In this document: one piece after another, positions 35,831-44,544 of the stretch
How the letters are laid out: each line of letters begins with the position of its first letter
Position numbering within the stretch: position 1 is the first letter of the stretch
Source of the DNA: Paenarthrobacter ureafaciens
Lineage (GTDB): Bacteria; Actinomycetota; Actinomycetes; Actinomycetales; Micrococcaceae
Assembly: GCF_004028095.1 (NCBI RefSeq)
Contig: NZ_SBHM01000006.1
Span: 496,001 to 560,000, forward strand
DNA length: 64,000 bases
Reading direction: 5' to 3'
The notes under the pieces: generated by a model
What the model was told of the DNA's origin: nothing
Seen by the model: only the letters and a program-made list of their open reading frames with translations
Databases searched by the model: none
Position numbers and translations under genes: made by a program

Positions 35831-36456
35831 TGCCTCCGGTCTTCGCCCACGGGGCGCTCAGGCTTTACCTGCTGGCGCTGCTCGAGTCCGCGCCGAAACA
35901 CGGCTACGAACTCATCAAGGCACTCGGCGAACGGTTCGGTGGAACCTATTCACCCAGCGCCGGAACCATCTATCCGCGGTTGGCCAAGCTGGAGGAGGAA
36001 GGCCTGGTGGCCACCGAATCAGAGGGCAGGCGGACCACATACTCCATCACTGACGCGGGCCGTGCCGAACTTGACCGCAGACGCCAGGAACTGGCCGACG
36101 TCGAGGAGACCATCTCCGCCTCCGTCCGGAGGCTGGCTGACGGACTGAGGGCTGATATCCGGAGCAACATGCGCGGACTCAGGGCTGATCTTGCCGCTAC
36201 TGCCGAGGCGGCACGAACCACTGCGCGAACCTCTGCACGCACCCCGACCGCCGGCGAAAGCACGTACGCCTACTCCCCCGAGGGACAGCGGATCCTCAAG
36301 GAAGCCGAACTGATGGTCCAGTCCTTCCGCGATGACATCCGGATGGAGCTGCGGAAACAAGGCGCGGCGCATCCCTTGTCACCGATGGCTCTGGAGACAG
36401 TCCGGACTGTCCTGGACCAAGCCCGCATCTCCATCCGGAACTCGCTTCGAAGCTGA
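35830..36456 (+). CDS. PadR-family transcriptional regulator
   Basis: 208 residues. PadR winged helix (about 8-85; LYLLALLESAPKHGYELIKAL, GTIYPRLAKLEEEGLV), then a helical C-terminal region (about 90-205) rich in Arg and Ala that should dimerize, with an unusually long Ala/Arg/Thr linker TAEAARTTARTSARTPT. Start overlaps the DUF4097 stop (TGATG), so both are co-translated. The operator pair upstream of the operon is its most likely target. Confidence 0.93.
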   Translation: MPPVFAHGALRLYLLALLESAPKHGYELIKALGERFGGTYSPSAGTIYPRLAKLEEEGLVATESEGRRTTYSITDAGRAELDRRRQELADVEETISASVRRLADGLRADIRSNMRGLRADLAATAEAARTTARTSARTPTAGESTYAYSPEGQRILKEAELMVQSFRDDIRMELRKQGAAHPLSPMALETVRTVLDQARISIRNSLRS

Positions 36457-36546
36457 GTCCGGACTTCCCGGTTCGCGAGGCCCTGCCCGGATGTGCGAAA
36501 CTGGAGGGCAGCTTTATTGTGAATCAATCATTGAAGGAGGCCAGCT

Positions 36547-36621
36547 ATGAGCAAGCGTGCACGTAAGCGTCGTGACCGTAAGCGCGGCGGCGCAAACCAC
36601 GGCAAGCGCCCCAACACCTAA
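36547..36621 (+). CDS. 50S ribosomal protein bL37
   Basis: 24 residues: MSKRARKRRDRKRGGANHGK followed by RPNT. This is the very basic small protein seen in the mycobacterial large subunit, with the conserved ANHGKRPN end. A strong GAAGGAGG lies 6 nt upstream and a terminator follows. Often missed by gene finders because of length. Confidence 0.88.
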   Translation: MSKRARKRRDRKRGGANHGKRPNT

Positions 36622-36650
36622 GCCAGAGGCTTGGAGTCAAGGCTTAAAGC

Positions 36651-36690
36651 AAAGGCCCCGGAAACCATGCGGTTTCCAGGGCCTTTCGCG
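36651..36690. terminator. Bidirectional terminator between bL37 and rsrA
   Basis: AAAGGCCC-GGAAACC / GGTTTCC-GGGCCTTT stem (36651-36686, one mismatch) with a 4-nt ATGC loop, T-rich on one flank and A-rich on the other. Placed between convergent genes. Confidence 0.85.
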
Positions 36691-36725
36691 TTTAAGCGGC
36701 TTTGGTCAGCGGACCTGCGGCCGGT

Positions 36726-36986
36726 TCAGGCCTCCACGGGCTTGATCGAGTGGATCCTGTCAAGAATGGAGTTCTTGAGGTTCTCCGGCGCAGATTCGGT
36801 GCAGGAGCGCTTGACCATGGTGCGGATGAGGCACTCGAGATCGTACTGCTCGGAGCACTCCTCGCAACCGTCCAAGTGCTGCTTGATCTCGCCGAGGTCC
36901 TCACGGGTCAGTGCGCCGTCGAGGTACTCGTAGATACGCTGCATGCGCGTATCGTCGCAATCGCCCAATCCCTGGCAGTCGCTCAT
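36726..36986 (-). CDS. rsrA: RsrA-like zinc anti-sigma factor
   Basis: 86 residues. ZAS motif [13 protein letters not shown] with His and two Cys (HxxxCxxC), plus Cys in the N-terminal CQGLGDC. Holds SigR when reduced and zinc-bound; thiol oxidation releases it. Overlaps the end of sigR by 4 nt. In actinobacteria this is the mycothiol/disulfide-stress switch (RsrA of Streptomyces, RshA of mycobacteria). Short hydrophilic protein with no membrane segment. Confidence 0.93.
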   Translation of the reverse strand: MSDCQGLGDCDDTRMQRIYEYLDGALTREDLGEIKQHLDGCEECSEQYDLECLIRTMVKRSCTESAPENLKNSILDRIHSIKPVEA

Positions 36987-37684
36987 TTCTCTTTCTCCTG
37001 ATTGTTGCTACCGGCCGTGGCCTGGTCTTCTGTCTGGGCCCGGAAGCCCCGTTCGGCGGCGTAGTCCGCCAGCATGTCCCGGAGCATCTTCCTGCCGCGG
37101 TGCAGGCGCGACATGACGGTGCCGATCGGGGTATTCATGATCTCTGATATCTGCTTGTACGCATACCCCTCGACATCCGCGAAGTAGACGGCCAGGCGGA
37201 ACTCTTCCGGGATGGACTGCAAGGCATTCTTGACGTCCGAATCCGGGAGATGGTCGAGGGCCTCGGCTTCTGCGGAGCGCAGTCCCGCGGACGTGTGCGA
37301 CTCCGCCTTGGCCAGCTGCCAGTCCTCGATCGTGTCCGAGTTGGACTGCAGGGGTTCCCGCTGCCGCTTCCGGTAGAGGTTGATGTAGGTATTGGTCAGG
37401 ATCCGGTACAGCCAGGCTTTGAGGTTCGTGCCCGGCTTGTATTGGTGGAACGCAGAGAAGGCCTTGGTGTAAGCCTCCTGGACCAGGTCCTCGGCATCGG
37501 ACGGGTTGCGCGCCATGCGCATCGCCGCCGAGTAAAGCTGGTCCACATACTGCATGGCGTCGCGCTCAAAGCGTGCCCGGCGCTGCTCGGCGGTTTCGGT
37601 GGAAGGATCGACGGCGGCCGGGGCCTGAGCGTCGTCGCCGGCTGCCTGGTCCGTGGCCGCTGCGGCCGGTTCAATGGTGCTCAT
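36983..37684 (-). CDS. sigR: ECF sigma factor SigR/SigH (thiol-oxidative stress)
   Basis: 233 residues from ATG 37684. Region 2 ([39 protein letters not shown]), region 4 ([36 protein letters not shown]). N-terminal Ala/Asp/Gln-rich stretch of about 35 residues before [10 protein letters not shown]. Controls thioredoxin, mycothiol and proteostasis genes in relatives. Two promoter signals are visible: TAGACT (37698-37693), 8 nt before the ATG, and a SigR-type promoter farther upstream. Frame is open upstream to about 37774 and beyond, so a longer form is possible. Co-transcribed with rsrA. Confidence 0.94.
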   Translation of the reverse strand: MSTIEPAAAATDQAAGDDAQAPAAVDPSTETAEQRRARFERDAMQYVDQLYSAAMRMARNPSDAEDLVQEAYTKAFSAFHQYKPGTNLKAWLYRILTNTYINLYRKRQREPLQSNSDTIEDWQLAKAESHTSAGLRSAEAEALDHLPDSDVKNALQSIPEEFRLAVYFADVEGYAYKQISEIMNTPIGTVMSRLHRGRKMLRDMLADYAAERGFRAQTEDQATAGSNNQEKEK

Positions 37685-37843
37685 CGATGCCAAGTCTACT
37701 GTCAGCTGCAGTGAATCCAGCTGCGCGGGCGACGTGGGCCCTGGTAAATCCGTGCGGTCCCTCACCAAGGTCAAAAAACCAACTCCGTTCGTGAAGCGGC
37801 AACACCATGCCGCGGCCCGGTCTTCACCGCGCCTTCTGTTCAC

Positions 37844-37869
37844 AACGGCCACCGGTGGGTAAATATTCC
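37844..37869 (-). promoter_or_regulatory. SigR-dependent promoter of sigR-rsrA
   Basis: On the minus strand GGAAT (37869-37865), exactly 18 nt, then GTT (37846-37844): the SigR/SigH consensus. It lies about 160 nt upstream of the sigR ATG and points into it, which gives positive autoregulation under disulfide stress. Confidence 0.85.
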
Positions 37870-37953
37870 GCAAAGGTGCAAGACTAGAGCAGACTGCACC
37901 CCTTGAACACGACGTCAAACGACGCCTGTGGCCAATCATCCAGGAGGCAAGAC

Positions 37954-38469
37954 ATGTCTGTAATCCGTTTCCTCGCGCGACCCATGCTCGCATCAAGTTT
38001 CGTCATTACCGGGCTGGACAAACTGAAGAACGCGGATGACACTGCCAGGCAGTTATCGCCGGTACTTCGCCGGGCTTCCGAGTCCCTGCCTTTCCAGACA
38101 GACGAGAAAGTCCTGGCCCGCGTCATCGGTGGCGCGCAGTTGGGAGCAGGTGCCCTCCTCGGCCTGGGAAAAATGTCCCGTTTCGCTGCCACCGTGCTCG
38201 CTTTGACCTCGGCGCTAAACACCTACGTGGAGTGGCGCTCAGCGGATATCAGCACCAAGGAAGGCCGTAACGCACGCCGTGCCCAGCTGCTGAAGAACAT
38301 TTCCCTGACCGGAGGCGTGCTGCTCGCTTCCGTGGACACTGCCGGACGCCCCAGCCTGGCATGGCGCGCCGAACACCTTGCCGCCGACGCAAAGAAAGTC
38401 ACCGGGAAGCAGATCAAGCGCGCAGACAAAGCAGTACGCAAGGCCGTCGACCACGCAGTTGGAGCATAA
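37954..38469 (+). CDS. DoxX-family membrane protein
   Basis: 171 residues. N-terminal [20 protein letters not shown] and a second hydrophobic block [18 protein letters not shown] with [18 protein letters not shown], then a basic helical tail rich in Lys/Arg/Ala ([18 protein letters not shown]). DoxX proteins occur in oxidative-stress membrane complexes in mycobacteria. AGGAGG lies 7 nt before ATG 37954. Divergent from sigR, sharing the 270-bp region that holds the SigR-type promoter; 6 nt upstream of aroA. Confidence 0.85.
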   Translation: MSVIRFLARPMLASSFVITGLDKLKNADDTARQLSPVLRRASESLPFQTDEKVLARVIGGAQLGAGALLGLGKMSRFAATVLALTSALNTYVEWRSADISTKEGRNARRAQLLKNISLTGGVLLASVDTAGRPSLAWRAEHLAADAKKVTGKQIKRADKAVRKAVDHAVGA

Positions 38470-38475
38470 GGAAGC

Positions 38476-39873
38476 ATGACTGGTACCACCGCAGCAAACA
38501 CCGGCACGGAAAGCGCCGCAGCACAATCCCTCTGGCCGGCGCCCTTTGCCAAGCAGCCGGTCGATGCCACGGTAACGGTACCGGGCTCCAAGTCCTTAAC
38601 CAACAGGTTCCTGATCTTGGCGGCCCTGGCTGATGGGCCGTCAAGGTTGCGGGCTCCCCTGCACTCGCGGGACTCCGCCTTGATGGTCCAGGCCTTGCGC
38701 CACTTGGGAGCGACCGTCACCGAGGTGCCGGGCGACGGGGACTACGGTCCCGACCTCGAGATCAGCCCCATCAGTTCGACGGACACTCCCTCCGACACCT
38801 CCATCGACTGCGGCCTTGCCGGAACGGTCATGAGGTTTGTTCCCCCTGTGGCGGCCCTCCGCCGGGGAACTGCTGTCTTCGACGGCGACCCCCATGCCCG
38901 CAAGCGCCCCATGGGAACCATCATCGAGGCGCTCGTAGCCCTTGGGGTTCCGGTTCGCGCCGAAGGCGGCAGGACGCCGTCGGCCCTGCCTTTCGCGGTG
39001 GAAGGCACCGGCAAAGTCCGCGGCGGGCATCTCGTGATCGATGCCAGTGCCTCGTCGCAGTTCGTATCGGCGTTGTTGCTGGTGGGCGCGCGCTTCACCG
39101 AAGGCCTGCATCTTGAACATGTCGGCAAGCCGGTGCCAAGCCTCGACCACATCAGCATGACAGTATCCGTGCTCCGCAGCGTCGGGGTCAGCGTGGACGA
39201 TTCGGTGCCCAACCATTGGCGCGTGGCTCCCGGCCCCATCCGTGCCTTCGACCAGCGCATCGAACAGGACCTGTCCAACGCCGGTCCCTTCCTGGCCGCC
39301 GCGCTGGCCACCCGCGGCACCGTCAGAATCCCCAACTGGCCCCTCCGGACAACCCAGGTGGGTGACCTCTGGCGCAGCATCCTCACCACCATGGGGGCAA
39401 CCGTCACGCTGGAAGACGGCACGCTCACCGTCACGGGCGGTCCCGACATCAAGGGGGCGGACTTTGACGAGACCAGCGAACTGGCTCCCACCGTTGCCGC
39501 CCTGTGCGCTTTGGCCAGCGGACCCTCCCGCCTGACCGGGATCGCCCACCTCAGGGGCCACGAAACGGACCGGCTCGCCGCGTTGGTGAACGAGATCAAC
39601 CGCCTCGGCGGGGACGCGGAAGAAACCGCGGACGGTCTCATCATCCGTCCGGCTGCCCTGCACGGCGGCGTCGTGCACAGCTATGCGGACCACCGCATGG
39701 CTACGGCGGGTGCCATCCTCGGGCTCGCCGTGGAAGGGGTGGAAGTGGAAGACATCGCCACGACTTCCAAAACGATGCCCGAATTCCCGCACATGTGGGC
39801 AGCCATGCTCGGGCAGGCTACCCGCGATTCCGGCGAATTCCCACAGGCGGGCACAACCGGGGGCAACCGCTGA
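38476..39873 (+). CDS. aroA: 3-phosphoshikimate 1-carboxyvinyltransferase (EPSP synthase)
   Basis: 465 residues. Sixth step of the shikimate pathway. Conserved VTVPGSKSLTNRFLILAALA near residue 35, DGDPHARKRPM, and C-terminal HSYADHRMATAGAILG. The loop that reads GNAGTAMRP in E. coli reads GLAGTVMRF here, as in other actinobacterial enzymes, so the residue matching E. coli Pro101 is Phe. Follows doxX by 6 nt and precedes rsgA by 2 nt. N-terminal extension of about 20 residues is disordered. Confidence 0.96.
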   Translation: MTGTTAANTGTESAAAQSLWPAPFAKQPVDATVTVPGSKSLTNRFLILAALADGPSRLRAPLHSRDSALMVQALRHLGATVTEVPGDGDYGPDLEISPISSTDTPSDTSIDCGLAGTVMRFVPPVAALRRGTAVFDGDPHARKRPMGTIIEALVALGVPVRAEGGRTPSALPFAVEGTGKVRGGHLVIDASASSQFVSALLLVGARFTEGLHLEHVGKPVPSLDHISMTVSVLRSVGVSVDDSVPNHWRVAPGPIRAFDQRIEQDLSNAGPFLAAALATRGTVRIPNWPLRTTQVGDLWRSILTTMGATVTLEDGTLTVTGGPDIKGADFDETSELAPTVAALCALASGPSRLTGIAHLRGHETDRLAALVNEINRLGGDAEETADGLIIRPAALHGGVVHSYADHRMATAGAILGLAVEGVEVEDIATTSKTMPEFPHMWAAMLGQATRDSGEFPQAGTTGGNR

Positions 39874-39875
39874 CC

Positions 39876-40991
39876 ATGGGCCGCGACGCACGCTCCTGGG
39901 ACGAATCGGATGTCCGCATCCGTCCGAACAAGAAGGGTTCCAGGCCCCGCACCAAGGACCGTCCCAGCCACGACGACGCCGTGGTGGGACGAATCATCAC
40001 GGTCGACCGCGGGCGCTACACGGCGATCGTGGGCGAGGACTCTGACAACGAACGCGTAGTCATTGCAGCCAGGGCCCGCGAACTCCGCCGCACGCCGGTG
40101 GTTCCGGGCGATTTCGTTGCCTTGGTGGGCGATGTCTCCGGCAGCCCCGATACCCTGGCGCGGCTGGTCCGCGTCGAAGAACGCCGGACCCTGTTGCGTC
40201 GCAGCGCCGATGACACGGACCCGATCGAGCGGGTAGTGGTGGCGAACGCCGACCAGCTGGTAGTGGTGGTGGCCGCGGCCAACCCGGAGCCGCGTACAGG
40301 TTTCATCGACCGCGCCTTGGTGGCAGCCTACGACGCCGGCATAGAGCCGCTGCTGCTCATCACCAAGGCGGACGTCAAGGATCCGGCGGAACTTCTTTCG
40401 AACTACCTCAGCCTGGACTTTCCGGTCATCATCAGCCGCACGGCGGATTCACAGGCATCCGGCATCGATGCCCGCTCGGACGACGGCTTGTCCGCCCGGC
40501 TCGACAGCGAAGCGGTGTCCCGCCTGCGGGACCACCTCGATGGAAAAGTGACCGTCATGCTGGGGCACTCCGGCGTCGGCAAGTCCACCATGGTCAATGC
40601 GCTGACGGGCGCGGAACGGGCAACCGGCGGAGTCAACGCCGTGACGGGCCGCGGCCGGCATACTTCATCGTCGGCCCTGGCCCTCAAGCTGGCCGACGCT
40701 CCTTCGGGCAGCTGGATCATCGATACTCCCGGCATCCGTTCCTTCGGATTGGCCCACGTCGACCCGGACCGGATCCTGCACTCCTTCCCGGACCTCGAGC
40801 CCGGTACCGAAGACTGCGAACGGGGCTGCAAACACGACGCCAACGCCGTCAACTGCGGACTGGACGCCTGGGTCAACGAAGGGCATGCCGGACCTTCCGG
40901 CACCGCAAGGCTGGCGTCCCTGCGCCGGCTCCTCGGAGCGGACCCACGCCTGGAGGCGAAGGAAACCAAGGAACTCGGCACCGTCAACTGA
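39876..40991 (+). CDS. rsgA: Ribosome biogenesis GTPase RsgA
   Basis: 371 residues. Circularly permuted GTPase: ITKAD (G4) precedes GHSGVGKST (G1) and then DTPG (G3). N-terminal OB fold (about 35-110), C-terminal zinc knuckle CERGCKHDANAVNCGLDAW. Releases RbfA in 30S maturation. Begins 2 nt after aroA stops; its ribosome site GGGGGCAACC lies in aroA. Basic N-terminus RPNKKGSRPRTKDRP may bind rRNA. Confidence 0.94.
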   Translation: MGRDARSWDESDVRIRPNKKGSRPRTKDRPSHDDAVVGRIITVDRGRYTAIVGEDSDNERVVIAARARELRRTPVVPGDFVALVGDVSGSPDTLARLVRVEERRTLLRRSADDTDPIERVVVANADQLVVVVAAANPEPRTGFIDRALVAAYDAGIEPLLLITKADVKDPAELLSNYLSLDFPVIISRTADSQASGIDARSDDGLSARLDSEAVSRLRDHLDGKVTVMLGHSGVGKSTMVNALTGAERATGGVNAVTGRGRHTSSSALALKLADAPSGSWIIDTPGIRSFGLAHVDPDRILHSFPDLEPGTEDCERGCKHDANAVNCGLDAWVNEGHAGPSGTARLASLRRLLGADPRLEAKETKELGTVN

Positions 40992-41035
40992 GACGGGAAA
41001 AGCACCACTTCCCGGGTGCAGGGATTGTTTCGCGA

Positions 41036-41041
41036 TAGTTT
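41036..41041 (+). promoter_or_regulatory. -10 box of hisN
   Basis: TAGTTT, 6 nt (GGTGGC), then ATG. Leaderless geometry. Confidence 0.5.
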
Positions 41042-41047
41042 GGTGGC

Positions 41048-41860
41048 ATGACCCAACCCGTTTCCAGTTACAACGATGACCTGCGGCTGGCCCACGTCCT
41101 GGCCGATTCGGTGGACGCCCAGACCATGGACCGGTTCAAGGCCCTGGACCTGCAGATCGAAACCAAACCCGACCTGACGCCGGTCACCGATGCGGACAAG
41201 GCCGCCGAGGAAGCCATCCGCGGCCAGCTCTCGCGTTCGCGTCCCCGCGACGCCGTGCTGGGCGAAGAGTTCGGCAGCAGCGGCCATGGATCGCGGCGCT
41301 GGATCATCGACCCCATCGACGGGACGAAGAACTTTGTTCGAGGGGTGCCGGTGTGGGCGACCTTGATCGCCCTCGTTGACGAGGACGAGCCCGTGGTGGG
41401 TGTGGTCAGCGCGCCGGCACTCGGCAAACGCTGGTGGGCCGCCAAGGGCATGGGAGCCTACACAGGGCGGTCCCTCGCGTCGGCCACCCGTTTGAAAGTC
41501 TCCAATGTCTCTTCGTTGGCGGACGCGTCACTGTCCTTCTCGAGCCTTTCGGGATGGAAGGAGCGCGGAAACCTGGACGAATTCCTTTCCCTCACTGACG
41601 ACGTCTGGCGGACCCGCGCCTTCGGGGATTTCTGGTCCTACTGCCTGGTGGCCGAAGGTGCCGTGGACATCGCCTGCGAACCGGAACTAAACCTGTACGA
41701 CATGGCTGCCTTGGTGCCGATCGTCACGGAGGCCGGCGGCAGGTTCACCTCGCTTGAGGGCGAAGACGGCCCCTTCGGCGGCAACGCGCTGGCCACCAAT
41801 TCCATCCTCCACTCAGAGGTCCTGAAGCGTCTCAACCCGGAGATCGACGATCTCCTTTAG
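41048..41860 (+). CDS. hisN: Histidinol-phosphatase / inositol monophosphatase family
   Basis: 270 residues. Metal-dependent phosphatase with [24 protein letters not shown] and a C-terminal [15 protein letters not shown], the actinobacterial HisN pattern rather than a generic SuhB. Acts on L-histidinol phosphate in histidine synthesis. A leaderless start at ATG 41048 follows TAGTTT by 6 nt. Other activities (inositol or fructose bisphosphate) cannot be excluded from sequence. Confidence 0.9.
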   Translation: MTQPVSSYNDDLRLAHVLADSVDAQTMDRFKALDLQIETKPDLTPVTDADKAAEEAIRGQLSRSRPRDAVLGEEFGSSGHGSRRWIIDPIDGTKNFVRGVPVWATLIALVDEDEPVVGVVSAPALGKRWWAAKGMGAYTGRSLASATRLKVSNVSSLADASLSFSSLSGWKERGNLDEFLSLTDDVWRTRAFGDFWSYCLVAEGAVDIACEPELNLYDMAALVPIVTEAGGRFTSLEGEDGPFGGNALATNSILHSEVLKRLNPEIDDLL

Positions 41861-41892
41861 CGCGCTCCGGCAACAGCCGAACCGTAATGCTG

Positions 41893-41947
41893 CGAATAAT
41901 CGACGGCGACAAACCCACTTCAGGGTGCCATCGCCGTCGATTATTCG
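41893..41947. repeat. Long perfect inverted repeat after hisN
   Basis: 17-bp perfect arms, CGAATAATCGACGGCGA (41893-41909) and its complement (41931-41947), around a 21-nt loop that itself can pair ACCC/GGGT. It lies 33 nt after hisN. No T run follows on either side, so it is an imperfect terminator or an mRNA 3'-end stabilizer. Confidence 0.8.
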
Positions 41948-42027
41948 ACCAAAACGGGATTCGGCTCTCTCCGTAACAAACCGCTTAACAAACTCCTCCC
42001 GCTTTGAATCGTCCACGGAAGGTGTCC

Positions 42028-42186
42028 TAGTCTCTTCTACAGGTCACGAGTGCCAGCGCTAAACCCCGGTTTGCTGGCCGGCAACCCTCCATTCGCGGTG
42101 GGGTGCCCCGGGTGACGACCAGGCCGGTCCGGAACGGATACGGCAAGCGCGGATCCCTTGGAGGGGTCCTTCTTGAGTGAGGTCCC
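42028..42186 (+). ncRNA. SAM-IV-like riboswitch with its promoter
   Basis: Promoter TTGAAT (42004-42009), 18 nt, TAGTCT (42028-42033). The aptamer from about 42041 matches the actinobacterial SAM-IV/SAM-I layout: P1 GGTC (42042-42045) with GACC (42117-42120), P2 GCCAGC (42052-42057) with GCTGGC (42073-42078), P3 around CCCTCC/GGTGGGG, core GGCAACCCTCC, and a P4/P5 part GGTCCGGAACGGATAC followed by GGCAAGCGCGG. A hairpin GGATCCC/GGGGTCC (42151-42169) lies just before the Shine-Dalgarno (GAGG at 42179-42182), suggesting translational control. Likely off-switch for a sulfur gene. Confidence 0.85.
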
Positions 42187-43596
42187 ATGAGCACTGTTAC
42201 GTTCGATTCCACCGTCCTGCCCGCTTTCGGAGATGACCACGCGGCCCACGAAGCCCTCGCAGCGCGACCGCTGGCCGCCGTCACAGGAGCAGAGCTGCAG
42301 GCTCCCCTGATCCAAGGGGGCCACGTCAGGTACGCAAACCTTGACTACGGAGCGTCGGCCCCGGCACTGACCATCGTCTCTGCCTACTTGAATGAAATCC
42401 TGCCCTATTACGCCAGTGTGCACCGTGGCGCCGGTTACGCATCCCAAATCAGCACGTCCGTCTATGAAAACTCGCGGAACATCGTGCGGGACTTCGTTGG
42501 CGGCCGGCCGGATGATTCAGTCATCTTCACCCGCAACACCACCGATTCGCTGAACCTCCTCGCCGGATGCCTCCCCCAGCTTGACGGCGCACCGGCCGGT
42601 GAAGTGCTGTACCTCGACATTGAGCACCACGCCAACCTGCTTCCCTGGCAGGGCGTACCGCACCGCAGCGTCATCGCCTCCCCCACGTTGTCTGCCACCA
42701 TCGCCAACCTGCGCGATGAATTGAGCCAGGGCGGAATATCCCTGCTCGCTGTGACCGGCGCTTCCAACGTCACCGGCGAAATCCTGCCGATTGCAGAGCT
42801 CGCAGCGTTGGCGCATGAGTTCGACGCGCGGATCGTCGTCGATGCAGCCCAGCTCGCCCCGCACCGGCGCATCAACATTTCCGAGAGCGACGTGGACTAC
42901 GTCGTCTTCTCGGGGCACAAGCTCTACGCGCCCTTCGGCGCAGGCGTCGTGGTCGGCCGTCCCGATTGGCTCGACGCCGGAACCCCCCACCTTGCCGGCG
43001 GCGGCGCCGTTCGTGAAGCGCGCCTGGATTCGGTGAGCTGGGCAACTGGTCCGGCCCGGCACGAGGGCGGCTCCCCCAACGTCCTGGGGGCAGCCACCTT
43101 GGCGCGGGCTACCCAGGTGCTGGCCGGCTTGGACCAACAGGACTGGCACAACCATGAGGTGGCAATCCGATCCTTCCTGGTTGAGGGCTTGGAATCCATT
43201 GAAGGGGTCACCGTCCACCGGATCTTCAGTGATTCCACCGACACCATCGGCGTCGTCAACTTCTCCGTTGAAGGCTTCGACGCGGGACTGGTGGCGGCTT
43301 ACCTGGCCGCCGAGCACGGCGTGGGCCTGCGCGATGGCCGTTTCTGCGCCCACCCGCTCCTGAAGCGCCTCGGCTTGCCGTCCGGTTCACTGCGCGCCAG
43401 CTTCGGCGTCGGCTCCCGGCTTGAGGACGCTGCCAGGCTGCTGGCCGGCATCCGGCAACTGAAGACCACCGGACTTGGCTGGGATTACGTCGTGGACGAG
43501 GGCCGTTGGGTCCCCGCAAACGATCACCGCAGCTACCCGGAGTGGGCGCCCAATACGCCCGGAACCGCCGGGGCCGCTCCCTGCACCGTGGACTAG
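42187..43596 (+). CDS. Cysteine desulfurase-like aminotransferase class V (SufS/CsdA type)
   Basis: 469 residues. PLP lysine in FSGHKLYAPFGAGVVVG (about residue 243), cofactor elements VFTRNTTDSLNLL (IFTRNTTDS in the frame), DIEHHANLLPW and VVDAAQLAPHRRIN. The loop RDGRFCAHPLLKRLG carries a Cys at the desulfurase position and LRASFG follows. N-terminal extension of about 45 residues. Controlled by a SAM riboswitch, so it probably serves methionine/cysteine sulfur supply rather than Fe-S assembly. Exact substrate unknown; similar genes in Arthrobacter are annotated only by family. Confidence 0.88.
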   Translation: MSTVTFDSTVLPAFGDDHAAHEALAARPLAAVTGAELQAPLIQGGHVRYANLDYGASAPALTIVSAYLNEILPYYASVHRGAGYASQISTSVYENSRNIVRDFVGGRPDDSVIFTRNTTDSLNLLAGCLPQLDGAPAGEVLYLDIEHHANLLPWQGVPHRSVIASPTLSATIANLRDELSQGGISLLAVTGASNVTGEILPIAELAALAHEFDARIVVDAAQLAPHRRINISESDVDYVVFSGHKLYAPFGAGVVVGRPDWLDAGTPHLAGGGAVREARLDSVSWATGPARHEGGSPNVLGAATLARATQVLAGLDQQDWHNHEVAIRSFLVEGLESIEGVTVHRIFSDSTDTIGVVNFSVEGFDAGLVAAYLAAEHGVGLRDGRFCAHPLLKRLGLPSGSLRASFGVGSRLEDAARLLAGIRQLKTTGLGWDYVVDEGRWVPANDHRSYPEWAPNTPGTAGAAPCTVD

Positions 43597-43678
43597 GAGC
43601 CTTCCCGGCCTTGGCGCCACGTTGCTGCGGTAGATTCTTTGGGTATCCCTGACTACTGCCGCTGAAGGAGTCCCCCGC

Positions 43679-44518
43679 GTGTCCACGCGTTCAAGCAACG
43701 AATCCGGAGGATCACTGCCCTCCGGCCTGCCGGTTTCTTCCGGAGGTGCCGGACGCGCCGGACGCGCCGGCGGCCCAAAGCTGCACGCGCACCGACGTCG
43801 GGAACTGGGGCAGAGCTTCCAGGACGGCGGCGAACATTATGATCGGGTCCGCCCCGGGTACCCGGCGGATTCCGTCGATTGGCTGCTGCCCCCGAACGCA
43901 CGGACCGCGGCCGATATTGGCGCAGGGACAGGCAAATTCACAGCACTGCTGCTCGACCGGGGCCTGCAGGTCAGCGCCGTCGACCCTTCCGCGGACATGC
44001 TGGACCAGCTGCGGAAGAACTGCCCGCAGGCGCACGCCGTTGAAGGTACTGCCGAAGTGACGGGACTGGCGGACTCAGTTTTCGACGTCGTCAGTGTCGC
44101 CCAGGCCTGGCACTGGTGCGATCCGCTCAAGGCAAGTACCGAGATTGCCAGGATCCTCCGTCCGCACGGAACGCTCGGCCTCATCTGGAACCAACTGGAC
44201 ACCTCCGTGGCCTGGGTTCATCGCCTTTCACGCATCATGCATGCCGGTGATGTCCATAAGCCGGGGTTCCGGCCAGTGGTGGGCCCGGAGTTCGAGAACC
44301 TCGAAAGCCACGTCACCAGCTGGCAGGACGCAGTGTCCCCCGAGGACATCATGGAACTGACCAAGTCCCGCAGCTACTACCTGCGCGCCAATCAGGCCAC
44401 CCGGGAGAACGTGATGGGCAACCTGGAGTGGTACCTCTACGAGCACTTGCACCATGCCCGCGGCGAGCTCCTCGCCTTGCCGTACGTGACGCACACCTGG
44501 CGGGCCCGCAAGGCCTGA
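43679..44518 (+). CDS. Class I SAM-dependent methyltransferase
   Basis: 279 residues from GTG 43679, with GAAGGAG 9 nt upstream and a TAGATT -10 candidate at 43631-43636. SAM-binding motif I ADIGAGTGKFTALLL (about 77-91), then VSAVDPSADMLDQL and VVSVAQAWHWCD. N-terminal 40 residues are a Gly/Ser/Arg-rich tail (SGGAGRAGRAGG). UbiE/Methyltransf_11 branch; substrate not identifiable. Follows the riboswitch-controlled gene in the same direction by 82 nt. Confidence 0.88.
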   Translation: MSTRSSNESGGSLPSGLPVSSGGAGRAGRAGGPKLHAHRRRELGQSFQDGGEHYDRVRPGYPADSVDWLLPPNARTAADIGAGTGKFTALLLDRGLQVSAVDPSADMLDQLRKNCPQAHAVEGTAEVTGLADSVFDVVSVAQAWHWCDPLKASTEIARILRPHGTLGLIWNQLDTSVAWVHRLSRIMHAGDVHKPGFRPVVGPEFENLESHVTSWQDAVSPEDIMELTKSRSYYLRANQATRENVMGNLEWYLYEHLHHARGELLALPYVTHTWRARKA

Positions 44519-44532
44519 GCCGGCGGCCACGG

Positions 44533-44538
44533 TAGGCT
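44533..44538 (+). promoter_or_regulatory. -10 box of the DtxR-family gene
   Basis: TAGGCT, 6 nt (TGGAAC), then GTG. Leaderless geometry. Confidence 0.5.
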
Positions 44539-44544
44539 TGGAAC

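Noticed and set aside
38641..39891. Minus-strand frame of 416 codons in aroA
   Set aside because: Shadow of the aroA codons; aroA is complete and canonical.
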